A DNA stretch of 64,000 nucleotides. It comes from Niebla homalea. Lineage: Eukaryota; Ascomycota; Lecanoromycetes; Lecanorales; Ramalinaceae. The first letter of the stretch is position 1, and every line of letters begins with the position of its first letter. Location of the stretch: the NCBI GenBank assembly GCA_019925105.1, contig JAHGAU010000042.1, forward strand, positions 124,001 through 188,000, written 5' to 3'. The position numbers and the translations under genes are program-made. The notes beneath the pieces are model-generated. The model saw only the letters and a program-made list of their open reading frames with translations. It was not told the DNA's origin and did not search any database. Below are positions 1 to 10,371 of this stretch, piece by piece.

Positions 1-872
1 AGATATCATGAAAGAATCTAAGCGCATTCGGTCAGGCAGTCCTTCGGTCATCAATTGCATATCGATGTTACCATGCAAATCTTGAGATGGAAGCGCTTCA
101 AGATCTAGACACGAAGCAGCACGGCAATACGAGAAGGGCTCGCCTGCCTTTCCATCTATGATCCGATGGTGCAAGCCCGAAAAATATGCTATCATTATGA
201 GTAGAGTGATATTGAAAACATATACATTTCTCATGATGGAGGTTGAACACGATAGTCAAAGAGTGCCTCTGGATGGGGACAAGAGCAATATCGATTTTTT
301 ACAATGCTCCCACTGCCCAATGGCACCTGTGCATATTTTCGCCTACCTCATTAGCAATACTTGGGACAAAGCAAAGTTACGTCGAACCAAATCCCACCAT
401 CTTTTGAGGAAACTTGTGTCTCCTCTAATACACAAAAGTATGACAGCTCCATAAAGTTCTGTCAGATTTATCAAAAAACCTTCTGGTAAGCAAGATTGTC
501 TGAATCCTGTCCATGCAGGAAGGACAAGCATGTTTGAAGTCTGGGCCCTTTCTTCGATGGGTGTAGGTTGAGGCTTTTACTACGGTAACGTCAATTCAAG
601 AAAGAAAGAAGAAACCTCTGAAGTAATATACAGAGTGATATTTCAAGAAAATGCATTGGTCCCACCGCGTGAATTTAAACGCCATTCAGTGGTGATGGTG
701 GAGTGGGTTATACACGTGGAGGTGTCACAGCCTTTCTATCAACCCTTTTCATCACATGTATGGTTCCGCACGACAAATATAAAATTATGAATATGACGTT
801 TGTACCACACTCAACGCGTCAACAAAATAGTCTCAACACATTGTGACTTGACATTCACAGTCGATTTCTACC
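1..872. other. Intergenic, no gene recognised
   Basis: Short open frames on both strands resemble no family I know. The last ~200 bases are AT-rich and presumably hold the promoter of the RBR ligase gene that starts at 873. Confidence 0.5.
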
Positions 873-3480
873 ATGACAAAAGACGCTCAATATTTTGATA
901 TACAGCTGCCAACCAGCAACAACTTTGATTTCCGCCACCTCCACCCACAGTATCCAGAAAAGACTGCTGCCTATCTCTACCCCGTCATGCTCACTCAAGC
1001 AACCTATCAACAGGCCGGCATTCCCTCCAATATTCTAGGTCAATCGTACCAAAAATGGCGCTCCGATGACCTGCGCCTTCTGCTGGAACACTTCGGGATC
1101 ACCACTCTGGAGGCCGCGCAAAAAATCGATTTGGTGCATGCCGTGCACCACCTAATCGAAAACCAGCTTATGCCTAACGATCCCAATATCTTCGCTAGGC
1201 TTCAGGAGGGACGGTCGCTACCCACTTTTTCTTCGGTTGCCACTCTTGGCCTAGGAGGCAGGACGCTAGAAGACGTATTGGGAGGGCAACTCACCAGCGC
1301 GCGCATTAAAAACTTCCAACGGCAGAGGCAAAGGTTCACGAGTGAGGACTTCGCCCTGCCCGATCTCGAGACCTCCTCCCCCACACGTTCTTCGGAAATG
1401 TTCTCTCGGCAGGGTGATCCAGATGCTCAAAGGTTCCAAGATACACATGACAACGAAGATTTACTTTCTCCTAAGACAGACTGCGCCGTTTGTCTAGAGC
1501 CTCTGACGGCAGAAGTCCAGAACGCCACCAAGATCACACGGGCGTGCAACCACAGACGTGACGTCTGCGATGAGTGCTTACGCGAGGCAATCACGATAGA
1601 TCTTGAGCAGAAGGTATGGGATCGGATTGGATGCCCGAGCTGTGGGACATTGATGGCGCAGGAGGACGTGATCAAATATGGGGAACCAAAGGCGGTGGCC
1701 AAGTCAGTCACAAAGACACAGCTACCCTAGTCACGTTATTTGTATACTGACATATTTTTTAAGGTACGAAGAACGTCTGACTCTTGCATCCCTCTCCAGC
1801 AATCCCAACTTCCACCTCTGCCGTCATCCTGGCTGCACTTTTGGCCAAGAGATGGCCCCCCACACCAACCAACAATTCATGACTTGCCTCCAATGCCGCC
1901 GCCTCACCTGCCTCTCTTGCAGCACTGTCTGGCACGCCGGGATCAGCTGCGCTGCAAATGTTCGGAACATCAGGGGCCCTACTGCAGAAGAACAGAAAGA
2001 AGAGGAAGCGAGCGAAGCACTTGTTGCCAAAACATCGAAGACGTGCCCGAATGCTAAGTGCGGTGCTAGAGTAGAGAAAATCAGTGGTTGCGATCATGTG
2101 AGGTGCTTGCTGTGTGGGTCACAGTACTGCTGGGAGTGTCAGGTTGATCAGGAGAAGATATGGGGCGAAGGCAACTCCGCGCATGATAAGGGGTGTAAGC
2201 ACTGGCGGCCTCTCGGCAAAGACGCATCAGAATTCTCAGAGAACTCAGAAGATGATGATGTTACTTCCCCTGATGAATCAGATGAGGATAACGTTCGTCT
2301 GCGTGAGCGGCGAGTGAGGCAGAGGAGGGGTGCGATCGCCGAACTTCGTGACGGTATGCAGCTTTTGATCAGGAACCGTCGACAACATGAACAGGGAGGC
2401 GCTCCACCAGACGGGCCGGTCGCAGATCAACAGCCAGCAAGGGGGACCATAGGGCAAGGCCGGGCCGCCTGGCAGCAAGGTGGGCAAGGAGCTGATCCAC
2501 AATCAGTACCAAGGCCCACCGAACCACCTCTGACGGAAGTAGGCCATGAAGCACTACTCGCCGCTGCACGACGTGGTCAGCAAGCGGACGCTGCCATGCG
2601 AAAGATACAGTCCGCTTCCCAACAGCAAGAACAGTATGCAGCCCGCCACCCAGTGAATGAATACCTCCATGAGCAGGAACGGATGCCTGCCCGGAACCAA
2701 GGACGACGGCAAGAGGTCGAATTCCTTTCGGGGGCACAGAACGTCGCCCACCACCAAGCGAGCGCGGCCGGCCACAATCCTGAGTCTTCACCACCCCAGC
2801 AAGGATACTCCCAACAGCGACGCCAGGAGCCCACCCAGCCAACGCAGGCACCGAACCCAGCACACCGGGAAAACGCCGCTATGACACAACCAGCAACATC
2901 ATCATCCCGCATGGCCCACCAGCCACCCAGCCAAACACCACTAGCACCCCCGGGCCTCCCCCGCGTCCCGCCACAAGCACCACAGCCAGCGAGGCGAACA
3001 CCCCTCTACCCCCCCGGGCTTCCCCCGTATCCAACACGACCACCACTCTTGGCGCCCCCCGGGCTCCCCCCGTATCCAACACGACCACCCCAGGCCGCCC
3101 CCAGCCTCCCTCCCAGGGGCACACCAGCCCCTCTCATGCCCCAGCTGCGCCTCCAGCACGTCCTCGGATCAGGCCATCACTGGACGCTGCCAGCGCATCA
3201 CTTCGCGCTGCCCGCGCAGCAGGATCCCGGTGTCGGCGCCTTGGGGCCGAGGGTCACGGTTCGGATGGCGGAATGGGTGGGGGGCACGGAGATGGCGGTC
3301 GTGAGGAGCTTGGGCGGGAGTGATCGCGTTGTCGTGGACGGGTGGGATTTGGGTGCGCGTGGGGATGGGGGGGAGGGGGAGGAGGGGGTTCGGGGGACCG
3401 CTGAAGCGGAGACGGGTTGGGGGGACGGGGAATGGGGCGGAGGGGGAGGAACAGACATAATGTTGGAGCGGGGAGGGTGA
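873..3480 (+). CDS. RBR-type (RING-IBR-RING2) E3 ubiquitin ligase
   Basis: Predicted join 873..1702 and 1764..3480, 848 residues. The 61-nt intron (GTCAGT donor, CTGAC branch, AAG acceptor) is phase 2 and joins the frames as VAK-YEERL. RING1 spans about residues 204-257 (CAVC, CDEC and CPSC pairs), IBR about 296-338, and RING2 about 371-402 with CPNAKC and a probable catalytic Cys386 in SGCDHVRC. RBR ligases take ubiquitin onto that RING2 cysteine as a thioester before passing it to the substrate; this is family knowledge. After RING2 come an acidic stretch and a long Gln/Pro/Gly-rich tail in which PPGLPPYPTRPP occurs twice. The tail is low complexity and the final ~90 codons are very Gly-rich, so the true 3' end or a further intron is uncertain. 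The RING core is secure; substrate unknown. Confidence 0.85.
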
Positions 3481-4082
3481 GGAGGAAGGGGAGGGTGATG
3501 AGGGGGAGGGTGGGGAGGATGAGGGTGGTGATGACGGGGTCTTGGTCGGCAAGTGAGTGATGACTTGGTCGAGAAACAGGCGATGGGCAGGCACGGGGGA
3601 TGGCCTGTATAATCATTCGGTCGGATATATCACTAGCAGACAAGAATGAGGGATCGCCATCACGGGAGGGCTTGACGAGAGGCTGCGTGCATTGAAATAA
3701 CGCTGAGGTAGGATACAGGATAAGCCACAGCTGCTGGATTAGTATCAGGAAAGGCCAAGCATCAGAAATAGATAGCATGGCAATGGATCTGCAATATAGC
3801 CGCGTTTGATTCACCATGCCCTATCTTCCTTCTATGCGAGGCGACGTCGTCTATCGAGCCCTGTACTCAGGAACATCCATCGATAGACCTCCTCGGCTGA
3901 TCAGAAATCACCAGGAAGCGCGGCACGTGAGGGGCGATGAGCATCACTACTTCGTACTCGGAAGCCCCATTGAAGCTCCGCGTGACAGGCTCTCATCATC
4001 CTGGCGCTTTCGTATAGAACAGCTGCTGGGATGTTCACTGCCTTTTCCAGTCCTCCATACTCCAACACCACCCGCGGGCACA
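3481..4082. other. Intergenic, no gene recognised
   Basis: G-rich sequence continues briefly from the ligase tail, then ordinary sequence lies between the convergent ends of the ligase and the isochorismatase-like gene. The long proline-rich frame on the minus strand here is an antisense shadow. Confidence 0.5.
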
Positions 4083-4648
4083 TCACGATAATTCTTGTAC
4101 CACCTCTTCCGTCTCCTTGACCCACTGATAATACCTCCCCCAGCTCTCCACCGTCCTGTCATGCACCTCGGGATCACTGGTGCCACACGCATCCCCCACC
4201 AGCCATGTCTCAAACCCCCTGTTGAACGCGCTCTTGCTCGTGGCATCGCAGCATGCATCCGTCAGCACGCCACAGCACACCACCCTCTCGACCCCGTCCC
4301 GCCTCAGCCGTTCCTCGAGGTCGGTGTTGATGAAGGCATCGTATGTGGTTTTTGTATCCAGTACTTCCTCTTTCGATCGCACCTCTGCAACGATCTCATC
4401 GATGAGTTGCGCGCCGGGCGAATCTTTGGCGAGGGCGCCTTTGGGACCCCATTTGCGGACCAGTTGGTTGGAGGAGGGTGGGGTGAGAGTGGAGGCGGGG
4501 TGGCCGTGCTGGGTGAAGATGATGGGGCCAAGAGTGGGCGAAGGGGAGCGGAAGTGGGAGATGAGGCGGAGGATGTAGGGGAGGGCAGTGCTGGCGCCCT
4601 GTGGGAGGAAGATTTTTGCATGTCGATGACAAGGAGAGCGGTCTTCAT
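4083..4648 (-). CDS. Isochorismatase-like cysteine hydrolase, with an apparent one-base frameshift
   Basis: The N-terminus MKTALLVIDMQK is read from 4648 in one frame; the rest, from IFLPQGAST to the stop at 4085-4083, is in another. The switch falls at a run of five A (T5 on the plus strand, 4613-4617), and a sixth A would restore MQKIFLPQG, the expected family sequence. Family hallmarks are present: the first catalytic Asp in LLVIDMQ, the Lys before TTYDAFINTDLEERL, and the nucleophile Cys in the CGVLTDACC stretch followed by the usual helix and VGDACGT. Such enzymes hydrolyse isochorismate or small amides; the substrate cannot be told from sequence. An intron is unlikely because the conserved residues are contiguous across the break. 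It could be a sequencing indel or a recent pseudogene. No operon-like context. Confidence 0.7.
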
Positions 4649-6583
4649 TTTGTTTGGGCTGATGCTGGGGGGCTGGCGTGGGCCGTGGGTTTGATCTGTT
4701 GCAATTGCGTTTCAGCAATTTAGGAGAAGAATTTATGGCCGTGTAATGGAGCTGGTCTTGATTTCGGAATGGGGATAATAAAGGCGGGGTTGAGATGCGA
4801 TCGCGTAATGTGTAATGTGGATCTTGGTGCTCGAAGTCCTATTCGTACCTTTCCAAGCAGGTCACCGTTCGGCGTTATCCGGTCTCTTCAGTGCTTTCGC
4901 ATCACTGATTCCATCTATTCCTGCTGTTCCGTTGTGTTCGATCTCCCTCCCTTCCTATCGTTTGATACTTCTTCTGTCCAATTTTGTACTCAAGGGGACT
5001 TCTTGTCCCTCTTGACACTTAGCGATCTCTCATTTTCCCGCTCTTTTCACCCATCACCTCGTAGAGCACTCACTAGCACTTCTCCGCAGCGATGGCCTTG
5101 TTGGTTTTCTTGGATCCGCTATTCTTGAGGGCCAAACCATCCTCGGCTGTTTGCCCCCTTTTGAGAGGAGATGGGATGACAGCCCAGCGGGGTGAGGTTC
5201 GTGGGAATAATTTAGGACGAGCGTCGCTGGCTGGTGACTGGGTTGACGTTGAAAGACTAAGAAGAGTATATCAAGATGATAGCGGCATTCCCTGAATTTT
5301 CATGAGCCGGATCCCAGGTAACTGGAGATCCACATGCTGCTTCGTCATCCGAAAGGCAAAAAACGTCTCAAGGGGCCTCTGTCCAGCAGCAACTCTGCGT
5401 GAGCTTGGACCGCCATGGCCTTTGGCCAGCGCATAAGACTGGATATGAATCTTCACATCTCATCATCGGTCACGCTTCGTATCCTAGTAAGGCGTTCAAC
5501 CCTTTGTTCCACCCATGCAAGGCGTCTTCTGCACGGTCTCCTTCTGTACGAATTCGTCGAGAGACCGGCCGGAGCAAGGCGCTGAAAGAGACAGATGGGG
5601 CACTGACTTGGCGTCGATCGGGCGAAAATACTGGTGAGTTGCCTTGCGATCGGCGTGTCGCAGAAGATTTGCTTACACACCGAAGGATTTCTGCACGAGC
5701 GGCAGGAGATATCTGCATGACGGTCCGCGTGTGGAAAAACCGAAGGAAGATCAATTGCAACGTAGCCAAATTTCAACCCCTCTTTCTACAATCAATACGC
5801 GCTTTGAGGCAAAGACGACGGTCATAATTCTGTAGATCAAGTCGATTCCAATAGCTTTGTAGCCAGGTATTTTCTGTTTAATATCGTTGTTGGTGGATGA
5901 GAGGAAGTAGCTGATTTGGAAGAGATCTGATATCCGCGGGATTTTCCTCGCGCCCGCGTTGCAGTTTTTTTTGCTCCTAGCGAGATCGTTAGTTCGCGCC
6001 CGATTATGATAGTTCGCGCCCGAGGGGTCCCGGGAGAACGGAACTTTGCGTGCAGCTAAGGGCTTGGCAGTCAGCCTGCTTCTTCACTTCCCTTCTTGGC
6101 TCCCATCACCCGTTCGTGCAGCATACAGATACCATACCACGAGACATGAGTGGCCCCCCGTGACAATCATGTCGGGTCACTCCAAGGACTCGAGATTATG
6201 TGCATTTTCAAGCTGCTCCAATGGAGACGCTCAGCACCCTCGACGGCAAGATTGTAGCCATCAGAGGCCACACTAGTGAACGCCATTCTGCAATGTCAAC
6301 ATATCAAAGCCGTAGAACTTGAGAATAGTTATCGTGAGACCTTCTAAATGTGTAAGGTATGGCAAGTTCGGCCTCTCGTGAGGGGGCTCCTAAAGGAGGA
6401 CAGACCTTCACCGCCTTGCCTGCAAGGTACACGAGTTCAACATAAAAGGCATGAATTTCAGCCTGGCCGAGCTCTTCACCTTGTCTCTTAAATCTTGCCT
6501 AGCCATCCTTGCGACACCCCAGCAGTACCTCATCGTTGTTTTGCTCCGTTCTCGTACCACAAAATTTTCTCTGATCTGTTAGA
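4649..6583. other. 1.9-kb intergenic region
   Basis: No protein family is recognisable in any frame. A small repeat, agttcgcgcccga, occurs at 5991-6003 and again at 6011-6023 in a GC-rich patch. The region probably holds the promoters of the minus-strand hydrolase and the plus-strand HET gene. Confidence 0.5.
5991..6023. repeat. Two copies of a 13-bp GC-rich direct repeat
   Basis: The motif agttcgcgcccga occurs twice, 20 bp apart, about 560 bp upstream of the HET gene start. It could be a tandem regulatory site or simple duplication. Confidence 0.55.
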
Positions 6584-9500
6584 ATGCCCGGCTCCAATTA
6601 CAGCGAAAGCCTTGGCCCACCATCTGACTTCGGCGGCTCCAGAGCCTCCAGCGCAGAAAGATCCCAGTCGCCTGTGGAATACGGCAGCTACAAATATGAC
6701 AGCCTTCCAAGGGATCGAGATTTCATCCGCGTGCTGCATTTGCACCCTATCGGCAAAGTAGACGCCGAAATAGTGTGCGAATTGGAGTCGACGGAGTTCA
6801 AGAACAAGACGAGAGGCAGCCCCCAATATGAGGCACTCTCGTGGTGCTGGGGCACCTCAAAGCCTACAGGAAGCATCATCATTCGAGAGAACCAAAAGAA
6901 TTTGAGCATGATGGTCACTCCTGAGTTGGTCGCTGCTTTGCGATCACTTAGGTATAAGGACGAAGATCGCCATCTCTGGATCGATCAAGTCTGTGTGAAT
7001 CAGAACAACATGTCGGAAAAGAATCACCAGGTCGCTCTAATGGCCGCCATTTATGGCCGGGCGAGCAAGGTGTGCATTTGGCTAGGTGAGTCCAATAGCG
7101 AGAGTCGGATGGCTTTAAACTTCATCAAGTGCGAGATCCTGCAATTGCGGAATTTTGACAAACTTTGCGGAGAAGAGCAATATAGTGAAAAGTGGCGTGC
7201 TTTTATGTCACTGATGCAGAGGCCCTTCTTCTCGCGGAGGTGGGTTGTACAAGAGGTTGCGCTTGCTCATGATACAGAGTTATATTGTGGCCACGATCAG
7301 ATTAAGTGGGAAGAGTTTGCCGTGGCTGTTGAGCTCTTTGTGGATGCTGAAACTGGAACGCACCAATTGTCTGATGTGATGAAGAAGGACCGCCAATTCT
7401 ACCACATCCCGAGCTGGTTTGAGAACGTTTCTGCTCTAGGAGCCAGCCTCCTAGTCGAAGCAACGGGCAAGGTTTTCCGAAACTATGAGGCTTATGATCA
7501 GGCAGAGGACTCGGATGAATCCGACGATGACGAAAGTGCATCACTATCCGACGATGACAGCGCATCACGATCCGACAACGCTGCCAACACCGATGTTGAC
7601 GGCAGAGTCTCAAATAGCCTAGAAGGACAGAGCTCGCTGGGTCGTCCGCTGCTCACACTGGAGTACCTTGTGTCAAATCTCTCAATCTTCGACGTCACAA
7701 AACCGCACGATGCGATATACGCCCTGCTCGCGATTGCTCGAGATGCTGAACCTTCGGCCATCGATAAAGACAACCCTCGTAAGCCATTGGTCAAAACACA
7801 AGAAGCTCTGGAAAACTTTATTCAAAAGAAGCGGTATAAAGTGGATTACGACCTACCTTTTGCTGATGTCTGTCAGGAGTTCGTTGCTTTTTGTATTGAG
7901 GAGTCAAAAGATCCTACGCGGGCACTGGACATCATATGCAGACCTTGGGCGCCCCCTCTTCCCCGTACGCGTGGTGCGAGGAAGAAGCACCAGGACAAAA
8001 CCTTGGCAGCAGACCCTACCCACTTACACCCTTCAGCCGCACAATTGAGAGCATCTCGTCCAAAGGACAAAATTTCTTCCCATCCCACTTCACTCCAATT
8101 ACCTTCCTGGATCTCGTCTCTCTCTGGCGCAGAATTTGCAATGTTAAGCCAACCCGGGACTGATACTCTGAAAATGTCTAGAAAGAATGCCGATTCTCTG
8201 GTTGGTCTGCCACCATCGAGTCAAGGCCTTGAGAGGAACTACAATGCAGCCGAGACGAGAGGCGTCGATCGAAAGTCTTTGCGATTTGTGAAAAGATCAG
8301 GCATGGGCCATTGGAGCATGTATGTGAAAGGCTTTGTTCTGGACAAAATCTCCGAGACTTGTGCTTCTTCCCAAAATGGTGCGATCCCGTTCTCGTGGGC
8401 TAAGGCTGCTGGGTGGCGTAAGGTTCACGAGCAAGCTGTTCCCAACCACTTCTGGCGAACTCTGGTCGCTGACCGCGGCGGACGTGATGGCAAGAATCCA
8501 CCTATATACTACTCGCGAGCCTGCAAGGAATCCTTTCACAAGGGGGGTTGGGGCACGGGCTCCGTGGACTTATCAAAATTGATCACCAATGAGCGATGCT
8601 CCATTGTTGTCAAGTTCTGTCGCCGTGTTCAGGCCGTCATCTGGAATCGACGTCTCATAGTGACAGGAATCAAGAGACTGGGTCTCAGCGGAGAGAACGT
8701 ACAGCCCAAAGATCTGGTCTGTATCCTGTACGGTTGTAGCGTGCCTGTGATTCTGCGCCCTCACAAAAAGAGCAAACGAGATGTCTTAAAAGAATGGGAG
8801 GATGAATATGGCGCTCTCTGCACGCGTATCACGACCAGGTATATACAGATGTTGGAGGATCGCACAGCTAGGCGGAAAAAGAGGGAGAAGATACACGATC
8901 AATTCTACCGCTGGGAGCGTACCATGTGGAGGGAGCACTACAAAGAGACTATAGCTAAACGACAAGATTTTGGAGCTTGGTTAGCCAAGAAGAGGAGTGA
9001 CAAACAGATACCCGAGGAAGACATAGAAATATGGGACCAGCATGTTTTTGAATTCCAACTGAAGTGGGGTCGAAAACTGAAAAAATGGTTGAGGGCCAAG
9101 AAAGAAGCCGAGGAAGCAGCCAACGAAGCAGTCAAGGAAGCAGACAAGAAAGCAGCCAAGAAAACGACCAAGAAAGCAGCCAAGGAAGCAGTCAAGAAAG
9201 CAACCAAGAAAGCAGCCAAAAAAGCAGCCAAGAAAGCAGCCGAGAAAGCAGCCGAGAAGTCAGGTCAGGAAGGTCTTGTCACTAATGATGAAGATACTGG
9301 GAGAGGTACCGTTGGAGATATTGTCACTGACGGTGAAGATACCGGGACAGGTACCATCGCAGGCAATCATTTCATCAAATGGCATAAAAATCGGTACCTT
9401 GAGCCCTACAGAACCAACAAAGACGCCGACGAGCTTGAGGAACCCGATTGGAACCGTATCGATGAAAAAGGTCTACTAATTCAGTCAAAGTGGACCTACT

Positions 9501-9604
9501 ACGAATTTCTGGGCGAGTGCTACATTCACGGCATGATGGACGGGGATGCGATGGCATATCAGAATTCAATGGAAATCCCGGCGCAGGTCTTTGAGCTTCG
9601 CTAG
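6584..9604 (+). CDS. HET-domain protein with Lys/Ala-rich C-terminal repeats
   Basis: Single-exon frame of 1006 residues. The HET (heterokaryon incompatibility) domain lies in the N-terminal third: YEALSWCWG at about 82-90 and LWIDQVCVNQ at about 131-140, followed by the IYGRASKVCIWLGE block. HET domains trigger cell death when incompatible hyphae fuse, and many HET proteins have other or unknown roles. An acidic Ser/Asp stretch sits near 310-330, and a region with FWRTLVADR and GRDG (about 625-640) resembles the C-terminal module of many HET proteins. Residues ~830-895 are Lys/Ala/Glu-rich, built from a 12-nt repeat; next comes a duplicated ~16-residue motif (VTNDEDTGRGT / VTDGEDTGTGT). A shortened copy of part of this gene lies at 21645-21765. 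Partner and regulation are not visible. Confidence 0.9.
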   Translation: MPGSNYSESLGPPSDFGGSRASSAERSQSPVEYGSYKYDSLPRDRDFIRVLHLHPIGKVDAEIVCELESTEFKNKTRGSPQYEALSWCWGTSKPTGSIIIRENQKNLSMMVTPELVAALRSLRYKDEDRHLWIDQVCVNQNNMSEKNHQVALMAAIYGRASKVCIWLGESNSESRMALNFIKCEILQLRNFDKLCGEEQYSEKWRAFMSLMQRPFFSRRWVVQEVALAHDTELYCGHDQIKWEEFAVAVELFVDAETGTHQLSDVMKKDRQFYHIPSWFENVSALGASLLVEATGKVFRNYEAYDQAEDSDESDDDESASLSDDDSASRSDNAANTDVDGRVSNSLEGQSSLGRPLLTLEYLVSNLSIFDVTKPHDAIYALLAIARDAEPSAIDKDNPRKPLVKTQEALENFIQKKRYKVDYDLPFADVCQEFVAFCIEESKDPTRALDIICRPWAPPLPRTRGARKKHQDKTLAADPTHLHPSAAQLRASRPKDKISSHPTSLQLPSWISSLSGAEFAMLSQPGTDTLKMSRKNADSLVGLPPSSQGLERNYNAAETRGVDRKSLRFVKRSGMGHWSMYVKGFVLDKISETCASSQNGAIPFSWAKAAGWRKVHEQAVPNHFWRTLVADRGGRDGKNPPIYYSRACKESFHKGGWGTGSVDLSKLITNERCSIVVKFCRRVQAVIWNRRLIVTGIKRLGLSGENVQPKDLVCILYGCSVPVILRPHKKSKRDVLKEWEDEYGALCTRITTRYIQMLEDRTARRKKREKIHDQFYRWERTMWREHYKETIAKRQDFGAWLAKKRSDKQIPEEDIEIWDQHVFEFQLKWGRKLKKWLRAKKEAEEAANEAVKEADKKAAKKTTKKAAKEAVKKATKKAAKKAAKKAAEKAAEKSGQEGLVTNDEDTGRGTVGDIVTDGEDTGTGTIAGNHFIKWHKNRYLEPYRTNKDADELEEPDWNRIDEKGLLIQSKWTYYEFLGECYIHGMMDGDAMAYQNSMEIPAQVFELR
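9100..9262 (+). repeat. 12-nt minisatellite encoding KKAA-type repeats
   Basis: Variants of aagaaagcagcc are repeated about 13 times inside the HET gene. They encode a Lys/Ala/Glu-rich segment, likely one long helix or a histone H1-like basic tail. Array length is likely polymorphic between strains. Confidence 0.85.
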
Positions 9605-9836
9605 ACGAAAGTATATCATGGCTGACTACTCATGCCATTCGGACGAATCTCGCATCTCATCATTTCTCCGTCGAGTTCGATTATATATCAGGAGAGCCTC
9701 GTCATGCAAGACTTTCTCGAGCCATATCAAGCAGCTGCATCATGAAGGCCACTCATTCAACCATCGGTAGCATCACGTCAAGCTCTAGCATCGCTCCACA
9801 TACACGTCGTACACAAGATGAGCAATAACAGCATCC

Positions 9837-10145
9837 TTAGGCCAGATGCATAGGTATGCCGGTCTCTTGCCCCATCCCGAGAAGAATCATTGACCGCTCC
9901 TCCAGCATACGGATCTCCGTCAAACAAAAACCGATAGATGCGCCGCCACTTTCAACATCGACGGCACCTTGAGCAAGACCAGCGGTTCGGGCCCAGGGAG
10001 GGAAACCTAATACCGCCATTCCAATGGAAGTATCGATATCGGACCGGTTCTTGGAAAGGCCGGAGCCAGCGACGCTGAAGCACTGTTGCTGGAAGCGGAG
10101 CGGTACTGAGCTGGAGGAAGGTGCGGCAGACTCGCCGCTACACAT
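9837..10145 (-). CDS. Hypothetical 102-residue ORF
   Basis: ATG-started frame of 102 codons, Ser-rich at the N-terminus, containing GFPPWARTAGLAQGAVDVESGG. I recognise no family. A hydrophobic, signal-like run (ARFLLPGFASIAGLM) precedes it in the same frame after a stop, so it may be the second exon of a small secreted protein. It may equally be non-coding. The flanks, 9605-9836 and 10146-10371, hold nothing recognisable. Confidence 0.2.
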   Translation of the reverse strand: MCSGESAAPSSSSVPLRFQQQCFSVAGSGLSKNRSDIDTSIGMAVLGFPPWARTAGLAQGAVDVESGGASIGFCLTEIRMLEERSMILLGMGQETGIPMHLA

Positions 10146-10371
10146 CAGTCCGGCGATCGAGGCGAATCCGGGAAGGAGAAACCGAGCTGGTTAGAAAGTG
10201 AGAGGAAGGGACGGGTGGAAAACGTCGTTTGCGTGCGCTTGATGATACATAAATGGGGTTGACATTCGCAACAAGTTGGATTGAAATGATCATGTAGAAG
10301 ACTCTTTGTCATATTGATTGTATTTGGCTATCATGAATATACTGCAATTGTACTCGGATGGGAATATACAC

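Noticed and set aside
3254..3817. 187-codon proline-rich frame on the minus strand
   Set aside because: Antisense to the Gly-rich tail of the RBR ligase; composition is the mirror of the G-rich strand and matches no family.
4095..4694. 199-codon plus-strand frame
   Set aside because: Antisense to the isochorismatase-like gene, whose motifs are clear.
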